Source of the DNA: Hymenobacter sp. BT730
GTDB lineage: Bacteria > Bacteroidota > Bacteroidia > Cytophagales > Hymenobacteraceae
Direction of reading: 5' to 3'
DNA length: 64,000 bases
Assembly: GCF_030542105.1 (NCBI RefSeq)
Contig: NZ_JAUOFB010000003.1
Coordinates: 1 to 64,000 of the forward strand
Shown: piece after piece, positions 27,285-37,335 of the stretch
Numbering within the stretch: position 1 is the first letter of the stretch
Layout of the letters: every line of letters begins with the position of its first letter
Program-made: the position numbers and the translations under genes
The notes under the pieces: generated by a model
Databases searched by the model: none
The model's input: only the letters and a program-made list of their open reading frames with translations
Told to the model about the DNA's origin: nothing

Positions 27285-27777
27285 ACTTGTTGCGGTTAAT
27301 GGGCGAGATACAATACCACTTGTTACCTACAAGAGTCAAAAACAAACGCAGGGGTTGCAACGAAGTACGTTGTACCAGCCATGAAATAGCATTGCCAACG
27401 AATGTATTCTATTTATTCACAACAATATAACTAGCATAAACGGGCTATTGCGGCTTACTGAATGAAGAAGTATAGTATAAACGACTCCAAGAACTATAAA
27501 ATCATATTCTTTTTCTCAGCTAAGATGGGTTGTGGGAAAAGGAGGGAGCCAGAGGCCTGAGTTTCTCTAGTAGAGAGGTGGGTTCCCTTTGCGCAGGCGA
27601 AGGAGAGAGTTTTACTTTTCGTGACGCAACGCAGTATTCATCGATGGTTTAGGGGAGTTGGTCGGTTCGATTCTGCTCCCATTCTGTTTTGTGCTGACCT
27701 TCGCCGGCCGTCGGCTGCCTTACTCCGCTTGCTGGTATTCGTTGGCCCGTTTCTCTGACGCTACAATTCTTTCCGCC
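27285..27777. other. AT-rich intergenic region between peptide gene and ion channel
   Basis: The divergent promoters of the peptide/MNIO operon and the channel gene must lie here. A small hairpin CTCTA/TAGAG near 27570 and generally AT-rich sequence are visible, but no clear -33/-7 pair could be fixed. No further gene is seen. Confidence 0.35.
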
Positions 27778-28482
27778 ATGTCTCAGCCTATAACCATACG
27801 CCTTACTAACAAAATAGCGCGCTGGTAAAATCGGGTTCAGGAGCCCTCCCTGAGTGTGTTGTTGTTAGGGCAGGTCCTGGTGCTTTTTGTAGCCGGCCCC
27901 TTGTTAAGCGCCCACGTGCTGAACTTTGCGGTGATGGATGGCATGCAAATCCTGCTTTTGGTTATTGCCGCCCTTGCCTTGCCGCCGCATAGCAAAGTTC
28001 GTATCCTGATTCTGCTCTGCGTAGCCGGGATGGTATGGATGTTATGTGCAGGCCCCAATCCCCATCTGGGCCTCATGCTGCACACAGTAGCAACTTTAAG
28101 CATTACCGTGGCGGTGGGCCAATCAGTGTTTCGGGCCCAGTGGGTAACCCGTCACCAGTTGTTGGGCGCTGTAGTCGTTTACCTGAACCTCGCCCTGTTG
28201 TTTGTAGGCGCCTATGACAGCATTAGCCTGGCTTTTCCGGGGGCTTTCACCACTCTGAACAAAGCGTCCTCACAGTCCGGCGAGCTAGTGTATTTCAGCT
28301 TGACCACGCTCACATCAACTGGCTACGGCGACATTCTACCCGTGCATCCACTGGCCCGTAGCTTTGCTAATTTGGAAGCCGTATGCGGCCAGCTCTTCCT
28401 GGCCATATTGCTGGCGCGCTTAGTAAGCCTGCACAGTGGTAGCCCGGGGAGTAGCACCGACAACAATTACCAAAGAGGGTAG
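27778..28482 (+). pseudogene. Potassium-channel-like membrane protein with a nonsense codon near the start
   Basis: The frame from ATG 27778 reads MSQPITIRLTNKIARW, then TAA (27826-27828), then NRVQEPSLSVLLLGQVLVLF in the same frame. This suggests that a nonsense mutation cut off the first 16 codons. The rest is open to 28482 and could start at GTG 27856, giving 208 residues. There are four short hydrophobic segments in the first 125 residues. A two-helix ion-channel domain then follows, with selectivity filter TLTSTGYGD and a last helix around GQLFLAILLARLVSL. A potassium-selective pore is likely from the GYGD motif. If the late start is used, the channel may still be made; its state is uncertain. 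Confidence 0.65.
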
Positions 28483-28539
28483 GGCCACCATCTTCTAAGC
28501 CGCCGTTCGATGGCTCGAGCCAAAGGGCTACACATACAG

Positions 28540-28576
28540 AAAAGCCACTTAGCGTATATGCTGAGGGGCTTTTTTA
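28540..28576 (+). terminator. Terminator after the ion channel gene
   Basis: AAAGCCACTTAGC pairs with GCTGAGGGGCTTT through several G-T pairs, with loop GTATAT, and is followed by TTTT. It lies 60 bases after the channel stop. Confidence 0.7.
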
Positions 28577-28700
28577 GTGCTGCCTAAAGCTTTCCTTCAG
28601 TAGTCGTAAAAAGGTATTCACAACAGTCCCGACGATCAGACTAAGGATGAGATTACCTCCAGAAAGTAGACAATTGATTTAAGTTGTTTTTACTGGCAAC

Positions 28701-28967
28701 TCAGCGCGTAAACTTCTCCCGGCGGACTGTGGCGGCCAGGGCCTGGGTATCAGCTTCGGCTGGGTTATAGAGGGCCATGAGGTCCTCCAGACTACGCTCT
28801 CCATCTATGTATCCCTGCAGAGCTTCAAGCACTTCTGGGCTGGGAGCCGCGCCTGCCAAGGTAGCAATGGCCACACCCCATGTGACGTGACTCTGCCGCT
28901 TTAGGCGCGCCTGGCGCTCAGCCGGGGTCAGGTCTGAGGGAAATGGAGTGAATTCTGGAGAAGCCAT
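28701..28967 (-). CDS. VbhA-like small protein (antitoxin-type fold), without a Fic partner
   Basis: The 88-residue protein contains VAIATLAGAAPSPEVLEALQ and GYIDGERSLEDLMALY, which follow the pattern of the VbhA antitoxin domain (helix, P-S-P-E, helix, G-x-x-S-x-x-E). VbhA blocks Fic AMP-transferases through a [S/T]xxxE[G/N] motif. Aligned without gaps, the expected Ser and Glu are Ile and Ala here, so the inhibitory helix appears lost. No Fic gene lies nearby. It may be a divergent or orphan relative, and the assignment is tentative. Confidence 0.5.
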   Translation of the reverse strand: MASPEFTPFPSDLTPAERQARLKRQSHVTWGVAIATLAGAAPSPEVLEALQGYIDGERSLEDLMALYNPAEADTQALAATVRREKFTR

Positions 28968-29575
28968 TTACTAGGGCAAAAGACAAGTCGGGCTTCTACG
29001 TAGGGTTTTCGCAACAGGTTTTGTCTGGTTACCCTGTTTCTACAAGTATGCCTGTTTTTACTTCTGGCTTACAAATTTGGAAGCATGCTTCTCTTGCTTT
29101 TCATCGGTAATCCAGCTACATGAAACTTCCACTAACCGCTGGTAGTAAAGCCATAGGAAAAGCCCGGGTGATAAGCAGTGCTATCAGCTGCAAATCTCCC
29201 GGGCTTTTCTTCTATAGATAAAATAGACTAGGATAATAAGCACCTAAATAATCTATAGTATAGTTAAGGAATAGGGTAAAAGGTAGAGTGGATAACTGCT
29301 GCTAAATGATTTATATATAGTGTCTTATATGAAAACTAGCCTAGTGTTTATATAGCGTTAAATAGCAATTCACATAAGTCATAACTCTTGCTCGAAAAGC
29401 ATAGTCATATAACCGTAGTAGCTAACAAATAATAGGATTCACGATATCAATAATGTTACTGCTAAAGTGATTTCAGGCACTGCCATCAAGGCTAAAAACT
29501 TAAGCAAATCGTATTGCGGATAACCCTGGTTGAAACAGCAAAAGGCGGCAGGATGAGACCGAAGCCACAGCTTGG
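28968..29575. other. 608-base gene-free region, AT-rich in its second half
   Basis: A strong hairpin, AAAAGCCCGGG with CCCGGGCTTTT (29158-29208, long loop), stands alone. From about 29210 to 29480 the sequence is markedly AT-rich compared with the rest of the window, with many short stop-dense frames. No gene or RNA could be identified. Confidence 0.4.
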
Positions 29576-30097
29576 CTAAACAATCGTACCAACCGGTATG
29601 GAAGAGGTTGGAACAGCCGATACATGAGGTAGGTAAAATACCTCGCCAAACAGCCAGGCAGAGCCTTCAGGGCGTACCCGAATCAGGGAGTAAGTGTTCA
29701 TAACACCGGACGTAGGATCAATCAACTGTAACAGTAGCCGGCCGTTGGATACAGCCTGCCGCAGCTGCTGGGAATTGGTGCCTGTATAGAGGCTGCCGGG
29801 GAGTTTACAGTGGCCGGTTTCAGTGAGATTAAGGAGAGCAGGTACTTCTGCTACTTGCTGCCATATACCTCTGCGTAGCTTTTTTTCCGGAGTGCCTGGC
29901 ATAGGGCGGGTTATGCGCCAGCAGGCCAGACAACGCTTACGAGTTAAAATGCTCAGATACAGATTGCTGCCGGATGAGGGACAAGCATACCAGGCATAGC
30001 GAAGAAAATCCATGAAGTGCGTAAATGAATTAGGAAATCCCTGGGACGAAACCCCAGGGATTTCCCCCTTGGGCATTAACGCGGCTACCTCTTTCAT
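29576..30097 (-). CDS. Hypothetical protein
   Basis: The 173-residue frame has no signal peptide, membrane segment or family motif that I recognise. A CPSS...CLAC spacing of cysteines (about 39 and 56-59) could bind metal, and the C-terminal half looks like beta-strands (LYTGTNSQQLRQ, RLLLQLIDPTSGVMNTYSLI). It sits 66 bases downstream of the KGG-repeat gene on the same strand. Its coding status is moderately supported by length only. Confidence 0.4.
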   Translation of the reverse strand: MKEVAALMPKGEIPGVSSQGFPNSFTHFMDFLRYAWYACPSSGSNLYLSILTRKRCLACWRITRPMPGTPEKKLRRGIWQQVAEVPALLNLTETGHCKLPGSLYTGTNSQQLRQAVSNGRLLLQLIDPTSGVMNTYSLIRVRPEGSAWLFGEVFYLPHVSAVPTSSIPVGTIV

Positions 30098-30163
30098 TAA
30101 GAGTGTGGCGACGTTATCGTTATCGGAATGGAGTACTATCTGAGGTAACTGGGATACTGCGCT

Positions 30164-30562
30164 TTAGCGGCCACTGCCTCCTTTACCACCCTGGCCGCCA
30201 CCGCCACCCTGGTTACCGCCGCCGCCATGGCCGCCTCCGCCTTGGTTGCCACCACCGCCGCCTTGGTTGCCGCCACCTTGTCCACCACCATGACTGGCCA
30301 TGCCACCTTTGCGGCCGGCTTCACGGGCTTCTGCTGAGGTCCATTCATGGCCCCGGCCACTCTGATGTGAGGCCCGGCCTCCTTCACTGGCAATACGCCG
30401 CTGTTCCTCTGGGTCCATGGCGGCAAAGCCGCGGTTGCTGCTGGATTGGTGGCCACTGCTGTTCTGGGCATTACCACCACTGCTGGCCATTCCGCCTTTG
30501 CGGCCAGCTGCGGCATGCTGCTCTGAGCTTCCGCCGCGCTTATTTCCTTTTGAGTTTGGCAT
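30164..30562 (-). CDS. KGG-repeat stress protein with glycine-rich tail
   Basis: The 132-residue hydrophilic protein has AAAGRKGGMASSGG near the N-terminus, a middle FAAMDPEEQRRIASEGGRAS segment and a second AREAGRKGGMASHGGG. These match the KGG/con-10 (GsiB, YciG-like) repeat of general stress proteins. The last 45 residues are almost only Gly with Gln, Asn and His, a low-complexity tail. Relatives are linked to desiccation and starvation tolerance; the molecular role is unclear. The opposite-strand frame at 30103-30564 is a shadow of this repetitive gene. Confidence 0.75.
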   Translation of the reverse strand: MPNSKGNKRGGSSEQHAAAGRKGGMASSGGNAQNSSGHQSSSNRGFAAMDPEEQRRIASEGGRASHQSGRGHEWTSAEAREAGRKGGMASHGGGQGGGNQGGGGGNQGGGGHGGGGNQGGGGGQGGKGGSGR

Positions 30563-30836
30563 GATGAAAAGGTATTAAAGGTGGAAAAACTTGTCTTTCC
30601 TTAACGCCTTCCTTTCCTCACTTAGTTGCTGTTTGGTACAGCAAAATGCCTCAGGATTAACAAAATACCGACTTTTACTGATGGCCTTTGCGGGTTTTAG
30701 CTCAGCTTGCGAGTAAAATACGGACCTCGTCGCTAGCCGACAAATTATACGGATACCGCCAAAAAATCCCCGGAAAAGCTGTTGGGCCCTTGCAGAATGG
30801 GGCCTTGCTAAGCTCTGTGATATGAGCCCAATTTGG

Positions 30837-31490
30837 TTAATCGTGCCGGAGAATGCCCTGCTCCATAGCGTAGCGGATAAGAGCAGCAGTATTCTTGACT
30901 TTGGTTTTTTCAATCAGGTTTTGCCGATGCGTTTCAATGGTGCGCCGGCTGGTAAAAAGCTTCTCGGCAATTTCGTTTGTGGTCATGCCTTCAGCAATAA
31001 GCTGCAGCACTTCCCGTTCCCGGAAAGAAAGGCCACCGGGCTTTTTCTCCTCATCGGTGCTGACGGTTTCCAGCGTGAGCACCTTGCGCAGCATTGCCAG
31101 GCCTACTTCACTGCACAGAAATTGCTTGCCTGATGCCACCGTATGAATTCCGACAATGATTTCGCCTTTATCCGCATTCTTCAGCACATAGCCATGGGCG
31201 CCGGCATCCAATAGTTGCCCAATGCTGCGCTCATGGCTGATCATAGAAAGCACCAGAATCCGCACATCAGGAAATGCCTCCCGCAGCTGAATGGTAGTGG
31301 CCAGGCCATCCAGCACGGGCATATTCATATCCAGCATCACTACATCGGCTGGGGTAGTAGGCAGCATTTCCAGAAGTTCCTGACCATTATTTGCCTCGCC
31401 TACTACAGTTATAGTTGGTTCTGAACTGAGTACGGACCGCAATCCTTCCCGCACAATGGTGTGGTCATCAACCAGAAAAATCCTAATCAT
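30837..31490 (-). CDS. NarL/LuxR-family response regulator
   Basis: The 217-residue regulator has a receiver domain with DD (8-9), phospho-acceptor Asp54 (VVMLDMNMP) and Lys about 104 (YVLKNAD). The LuxR-type helix-turn-helix at about 150-210 shows LSFREREVLQLIAEGMTTNE and SRRTIETHRQNLIEKT. It lies 115 bases downstream of the kinase gene on the same strand, and the pair probably forms an operon. Targets cannot be told; the KGG stress gene downstream is one candidate by position only. Confidence 0.92.
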   Translation of the reverse strand: MIRIFLVDDHTIVREGLRSVLSSEPTITVVGEANNGQELLEMLPTTPADVVMLDMNMPVLDGLATTIQLREAFPDVRILVLSMISHERSIGQLLDAGAHGYVLKNADKGEIIVGIHTVASGKQFLCSEVGLAMLRKVLTLETVSTDEEKKPGGLSFREREVLQLIAEGMTTNEIAEKLFTSRRTIETHRQNLIEKTKVKNTAALIRYAMEQGILRHD

Positions 31491-31605
31491 AGTAGTAGTT
31501 GGAAAATGTTGCTATTACGGATGGCCTTTAGTGTAACGAGGATACCTTCTTCTAGAACGCACATGCCGGCAAAAAAGATTGCCAAGGTAGCTTGTGTTCA
31601 GCCTG

Positions 31606-33780
31606 TTATTGAGGAGGAGAATTTACCGGGCTGGTCAGTGGAACCTCAATATGGATGGTGGTTCCATGCTCTGGAGTAGAATCTATGTGCAGGGTGCCAC
31701 TCAGCAGGTCCACGCGGTCCTGTAGGGTACGCAGCCCAATGCCCTTGGATTTGATTTGTTCCTGAGCAAATCCCCGGCCATTGTCGGTTACTTCCAGAAT
31801 AAGGCTACTCTTGAAAGCCCGCACGTGCATCCAGGCTTCGGTGGCATCGGCGTGCTTAACAATGTTATTGGCCAATTCCTGAGCCATGCGGTAGAGCGCC
31901 AGTTGCAAGTTAAGATGCAGACCAATGGGCAGAGCGGTTACCCGGCAGTGCATGCGCAGTTGCCGGTTGCTATAGTCGTGGCAAATGTCGCGCAAAACGG
32001 CTTCCAGCCCCAGTTCTTTCAGGGCAGTGGGGGTAAGCTGATGGGAGAGGGTACGGGTTTGCGAAATGGCCGAGGTCAGGAGCTGCACCGTCTTGTGCTT
32101 TAGTTCAGAAAACTGCGCAAAGGGCAGGGGCTGCTCCAACTGGTTGAGGTGCAGCTTGCTGGCATATAACAGTTGGCCCAGGCCATTATGCAGATCTTCA
32201 GCAATACGGCGCCTTTCGGTTTCCTGCGCTTCCAGCACCGCATTTACCAGTTGTTGCTGCTGAACCAGCTTGCTGGCCTCGGCCAGTTTGCGGGCCGAAA
32301 TATCCTCGGCGCTGGTTACCAGCAGTTCACCAATTTTACGCGCTGTTATCCGAAACCAGTTCTGAAGCCCGTCTCCGCTGTAATACTGCTCAATATCCAG
32401 CGGCTCGCCGGTTTCCATTACCCGCTTAAAGCTGTCAAAAACCCCGATTTGCTTTACCGTGGGGTAAACCTTGGTGTACCGCATCCCTACAAGGTTTTTG
32501 TCTGGCTGCAGGTCCCGGGAGGCCTTGTTTACGAGAATGTACCGGAAGTCAGTTAGCTCGGGCCCCTCATACACGGCTTGCAGCAAAGCAAAAGCCATGG
32601 TAGAAACATCAAAGGCATTCTGCAGCAGCTCCTGGCTTTCCCGTAGCTGCAGCTCCGTAAGCTTGCGCTCTGTAATATCGGTGGTGGTAATAACAATGCC
32701 GTCCTCCAGCTTTACCAACGACAGATTGTACCAGCCATCAAACTGCTCATGGCGGTATTCAATATCAAACTGGGCAGGTACTCCGGTTTCCGTGACGGCT
32801 ACAAAACGCTGAAAAAGGCCCGTGGAAATAACCGAGGGATTGTGCTGAAGAATACTCTCGCCGATAACCTGCCCGAAGGCTTGTATGCTGCGCGTATTCA
32901 GCAGGCGCCAACGGAAGTCGATGATATGGCCCTGCTCATCCCGTACCGCCTGCATCATCTGAATCATATTGTTGGAGCTATCCAGAATAGCCTGCAGAAA
33001 CTGCTGGCTTTGCTGAATGTCGGCCTCTGCCTGTTTAAGCTCCGTAATCTCGCGGGCAATGGCTAGTACTGTGTCTGGCTTACCATCCACAAATTCAGGA
33101 ACCAGGCGGGAGAAAAAGTGCTTCGCCCCGCTGGGGGAGTCTACTTTATTGTAGTGCTCCTGCGCCTTTTCAGTATCGAAAGTGCGCCGCAGGCTTTCCA
33201 TCCAGGGCCGGGCAATGCTTTCCGGGTGCCCAATTTCCAGGTTAGTCCGGCCCAGTAGGGCCTGTAGCGGCTGCCCGGATCTTTCTACTAATGCCTGGTT
33301 AGCATATACCAGACGCAGTTCCATGTCCCAGCGCGTAATCACGTCCGGGGTATTATCTGTGAGAGTGCGGTATTGGATTTCCTGCTGCTTGAAGCTGGTA
33401 ATATCGTGGGCATATACCAACAGGCCACCCGCATAGGGCGCAGTGGACACCTGAAGCCATTGCTTGCGGTTGGGGAGCTGAAACTGGCCTTCTACACTGC
33501 CTGCTTGAGAAATTGCTTGCTGCAGGGCCAGGCTTAACTCAGAAGGCAAAGCTGCCGGTGTCGGGCTCTGCCAGAGTTGCCGACCAAGGAACTCGGCCGA
33601 GGACATGCCCCAAAGCGCTTCTGCCTTGGTGTTGATGTATGTTAGCCTGCCGTCAGCATCCAAGGCAAAAACGCCCCAAGGCATGGTGTTACACAGCTGT
33701 ACTATGCTGTCTGCTGGAAATCCAGGAGCAGATGCATTGTCAGAACTGTTTGAACCAAGGGTGTTGCCATCCTGCTGCAT
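31606..33780 (-). CDS. Multi-PAS cytoplasmic histidine kinase (HisKA_3 type)
   Basis: The 724-residue protein has no transmembrane segment. Four PAS domains are visible in order at about 25-130, 140-255, 260-380 and 385-505 (e.g. MPWGVFALDADGRLTYINTK and LTDNTPDVITRWDMELRLVY). A HisKA_3 dimerisation domain with phospho-accepting His in RRIAEDLHNGLGQ (about 540) follows, then a NarX/DegS-type ATPase with TDNGRGF and SKGIGLRTLQDRV. The signal is sensed inside the cell, possibly redox, light or a ligand bound by a PAS domain. It is the partner of the NarL-type regulator downstream. Confidence 0.9.
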   Translation of the reverse strand: MQQDGNTLGSNSSDNASAPGFPADSIVQLCNTMPWGVFALDADGRLTYINTKAEALWGMSSAEFLGRQLWQSPTPAALPSELSLALQQAISQAGSVEGQFQLPNRKQWLQVSTAPYAGGLLVYAHDITSFKQQEIQYRTLTDNTPDVITRWDMELRLVYANQALVERSGQPLQALLGRTNLEIGHPESIARPWMESLRRTFDTEKAQEHYNKVDSPSGAKHFFSRLVPEFVDGKPDTVLAIAREITELKQAEADIQQSQQFLQAILDSSNNMIQMMQAVRDEQGHIIDFRWRLLNTRSIQAFGQVIGESILQHNPSVISTGLFQRFVAVTETGVPAQFDIEYRHEQFDGWYNLSLVKLEDGIVITTTDITERKLTELQLRESQELLQNAFDVSTMAFALLQAVYEGPELTDFRYILVNKASRDLQPDKNLVGMRYTKVYPTVKQIGVFDSFKRVMETGEPLDIEQYYSGDGLQNWFRITARKIGELLVTSAEDISARKLAEASKLVQQQQLVNAVLEAQETERRRIAEDLHNGLGQLLYASKLHLNQLEQPLPFAQFSELKHKTVQLLTSAISQTRTLSHQLTPTALKELGLEAVLRDICHDYSNRQLRMHCRVTALPIGLHLNLQLALYRMAQELANNIVKHADATEAWMHVRAFKSSLILEVTDNGRGFAQEQIKSKGIGLRTLQDRVDLLSGTLHIDSTPEHGTTIHIEVPLTSPVNSPPQ

Positions 33781-34316
33781 TGTATCAGGAATAGAAAAGT
33801 AGGGGTAATGAGGCGGGAAGTTCCTACTTTCTAATTACGAATGGCTACGGGCAATGGGCATAAGTTGGCCAGCTAAAACAATAGTGTGGAAACTGAATAT
33901 TTATTCCGATTGGGCGCCCTGATATTTCTGGGAGGGTAAAATATTGATAGTTAAAATTTTGTAATCATGTATTTAGAATAGCCCTGGTTTTTTATTCAAA
34001 TATGCGTCAGATACAGGGGTAAGCCCTGACGGAAAAAAATAGTTGTTTTAAAACGCGTAATCTGGATTTTATGCTTTGCGTGCTGGTTGATGCGTGACTT
34101 TCTGCCTATAACTTATCCATCTGGCTGCCTTGGGCAGTTCTCTTTCTATCCTGATAGTACTTTGGAAGATGCAGGAGAAGCTTGGAATGAGCGTAAATCA
34201 TAGCCTGAAGCCAGTTGCCAACAGACTGCACGCAGTGGTGAAGCAGCAGTATACAGCTACGCCGGCCCTGATATATGAGGATCTTTAATAAAGCTGCCGC
34301 GGTCCGTAGACTGCGC
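33781..34316. other. Gene-poor AT-rich stretch
   Basis: No gene is supported here. It should hold the promoter of the PAS kinase operon near 33790-33900, but no clear -33/-7 pair was fixed. A minus-strand 80-codon frame at 34106-34348 was judged a chance frame. Confidence 0.35.
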
Positions 34317-34526
34317 TTAGAAAATAGAGCCCATTGCCTCACAGGCACTTACCCATGCTGTAGGAAAGTTTGGGTCTTCGGGGTCAGAAAAGGGTTGGGC
34401 CGTAGGCTGAGTGGGGTGGGATACAGGCGCCTGTGGGCGTAAGGTAGGCACCAACTGCTGGCTACCGGCAGTTGGGGTAGCCCAGGCGCCGGGCAATGGT
34501 GAAGCTGACAGATCCTGTGATTTCAT
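34317..34526 (-). CDS. Short proline-rich hypothetical protein
   Basis: The 69-residue frame (starting MKSQDLSASPLPGAWATP) is rich in Pro, Ala, Ser and Gln and has no recognised domain. Composition rather than homology is the only support, so it may not be a gene. Confidence 0.25.
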   Translation of the reverse strand: MKSQDLSASPLPGAWATPTAGSQQLVPTLRPQAPVSHPTQPTAQPFSDPEDPNFPTAWVSACEAMGSIF

Positions 34527-34780
34527 GGCTGCCCAAATAAAGTTGTCCTTTAAAATACAGAATTATCAGGACTTATCAATATCAGTAGGCATCGATAATT
34601 GCCTAATCAAGAAGCTGTAACCCATCCGTAAAAGAGGAAAAGTAGCACTTCTGCCAGATAGCGAATTTCATTATTTACTGCAAAATTTACACGGAAAAGC
34701 GCAATGTTGTTAGTGAGAAGCCACATCAGGGAAAACAGGATTAGCAGGGGTTTTTTCTGGCAAAAACCGGATAAAATCGG

Positions 34781-34788
34781 TATCTTTG
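34781..34788 (+). promoter_or_regulatory. gyrB promoter, -7 box
   Basis: TATCTTTG matches the Bacteroidota TAnnTTTG -7 element, 36 bases before the gyrB ATG. A T-rich TTTTCTGG about 20 bases upstream could be a weak -33 element. Confidence 0.6.
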
Positions 34789-34814
34789 TTTACTAATAAA
34801 TAGTGCTGAACTAA

Positions 34815-36800
<1,986 letters not shown>

Positions 36801-36831
36801 TCTGCCTTCCGTTCCGTATTGGATCTGACAA

Positions 36832-36859
36832 AAAAAGCTCGCCCCGGCGAGCTTTTTTT
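36832..36859. terminator. Terminator after gyrB
   Basis: AAGCTCGCC and GGCGAGCTT arms around CC are flanked by A7 and T7 runs. The structure can stop transcription from either side. Confidence 0.88.
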
Positions 36860-36888
36860 GTCGGTATGCCGAGGACTTTTTTGCTGTT

Positions 36889-37275
36889 ATGACTCCAGCC
36901 AGACAACTCATTTCTTCCGGTGCTCCGTGGGAGGCCGTGGTAGGTTATTCCCGGGCCGTGCGCGTGGGCAACGTGGTAGAAGTATCGGGCACTACTGCGC
37001 AGGATGGCGACTCCGTGGCAGGTGGTGATGCCTACCGGCAAACCGTACGCATTCTGGAAAAAATTGAGGCGGCACTAACCCAGGCCGGTGCTACGTTGCA
37101 GGATGTAGTGCGCACCCGCATCTACGTCACGGATATTTCGGAGTGGGAAGCTGTAGGCCGGGCCCACGCTGAAGTGTTCGGCCAGATTCGTCCGGCTACC
37201 AGCATGGTGGAGGTGCGTGCCCTCATCGATTCACGTTTGTTGGTCGAAATTGAGGCCACTGCTATTATTTCCTGA
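36889..37275 (+). CDS. RidA/YjgF-family protein, lacking the usual catalytic arginine
   Basis: The 128-residue single-domain protein matches the Rid family (start [20 protein letters not shown]; TGxTAxDG-like [43 protein letters not shown] segment). RidA deaminates reactive enamine/imine intermediates using an Arg in the P-x-R-S-x-V-E-V motif. Here the motif reads PATSMVEV, so Arg is replaced by Thr. It may belong to a non-deaminase Rid subgroup. It is predicted to be a cytoplasmic trimer. It stands between gyrB and ppk1, 60 bases before the latter. Confidence 0.85.
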   Translation: MTPARQLISSGAPWEAVVGYSRAVRVGNVVEVSGTTAQDGDSVAGGDAYRQTVRILEKIEAALTQAGATLQDVVRTRIYVTDISEWEAVGRAHAEVFGQIRPATSMVEVRALIDSRLLVEIEATAIIS

Positions 37276-37335
37276 CCTGAATATGCGCCGGGGAGGCGGC
37301 CGCATACGTATCTTACCCCGGTTTTTTACTCCGCT

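Noticed and set aside
30103..30564. His/Cys/Gly-rich 153-residue plus-strand frame
   Set aside because: It is a shadow of the repetitive KGG gene.
34106..34348. 80-residue minus-strand frame
   Set aside because: No domain, codon use unlike nearby genes, and it overlaps the frame at 34317.
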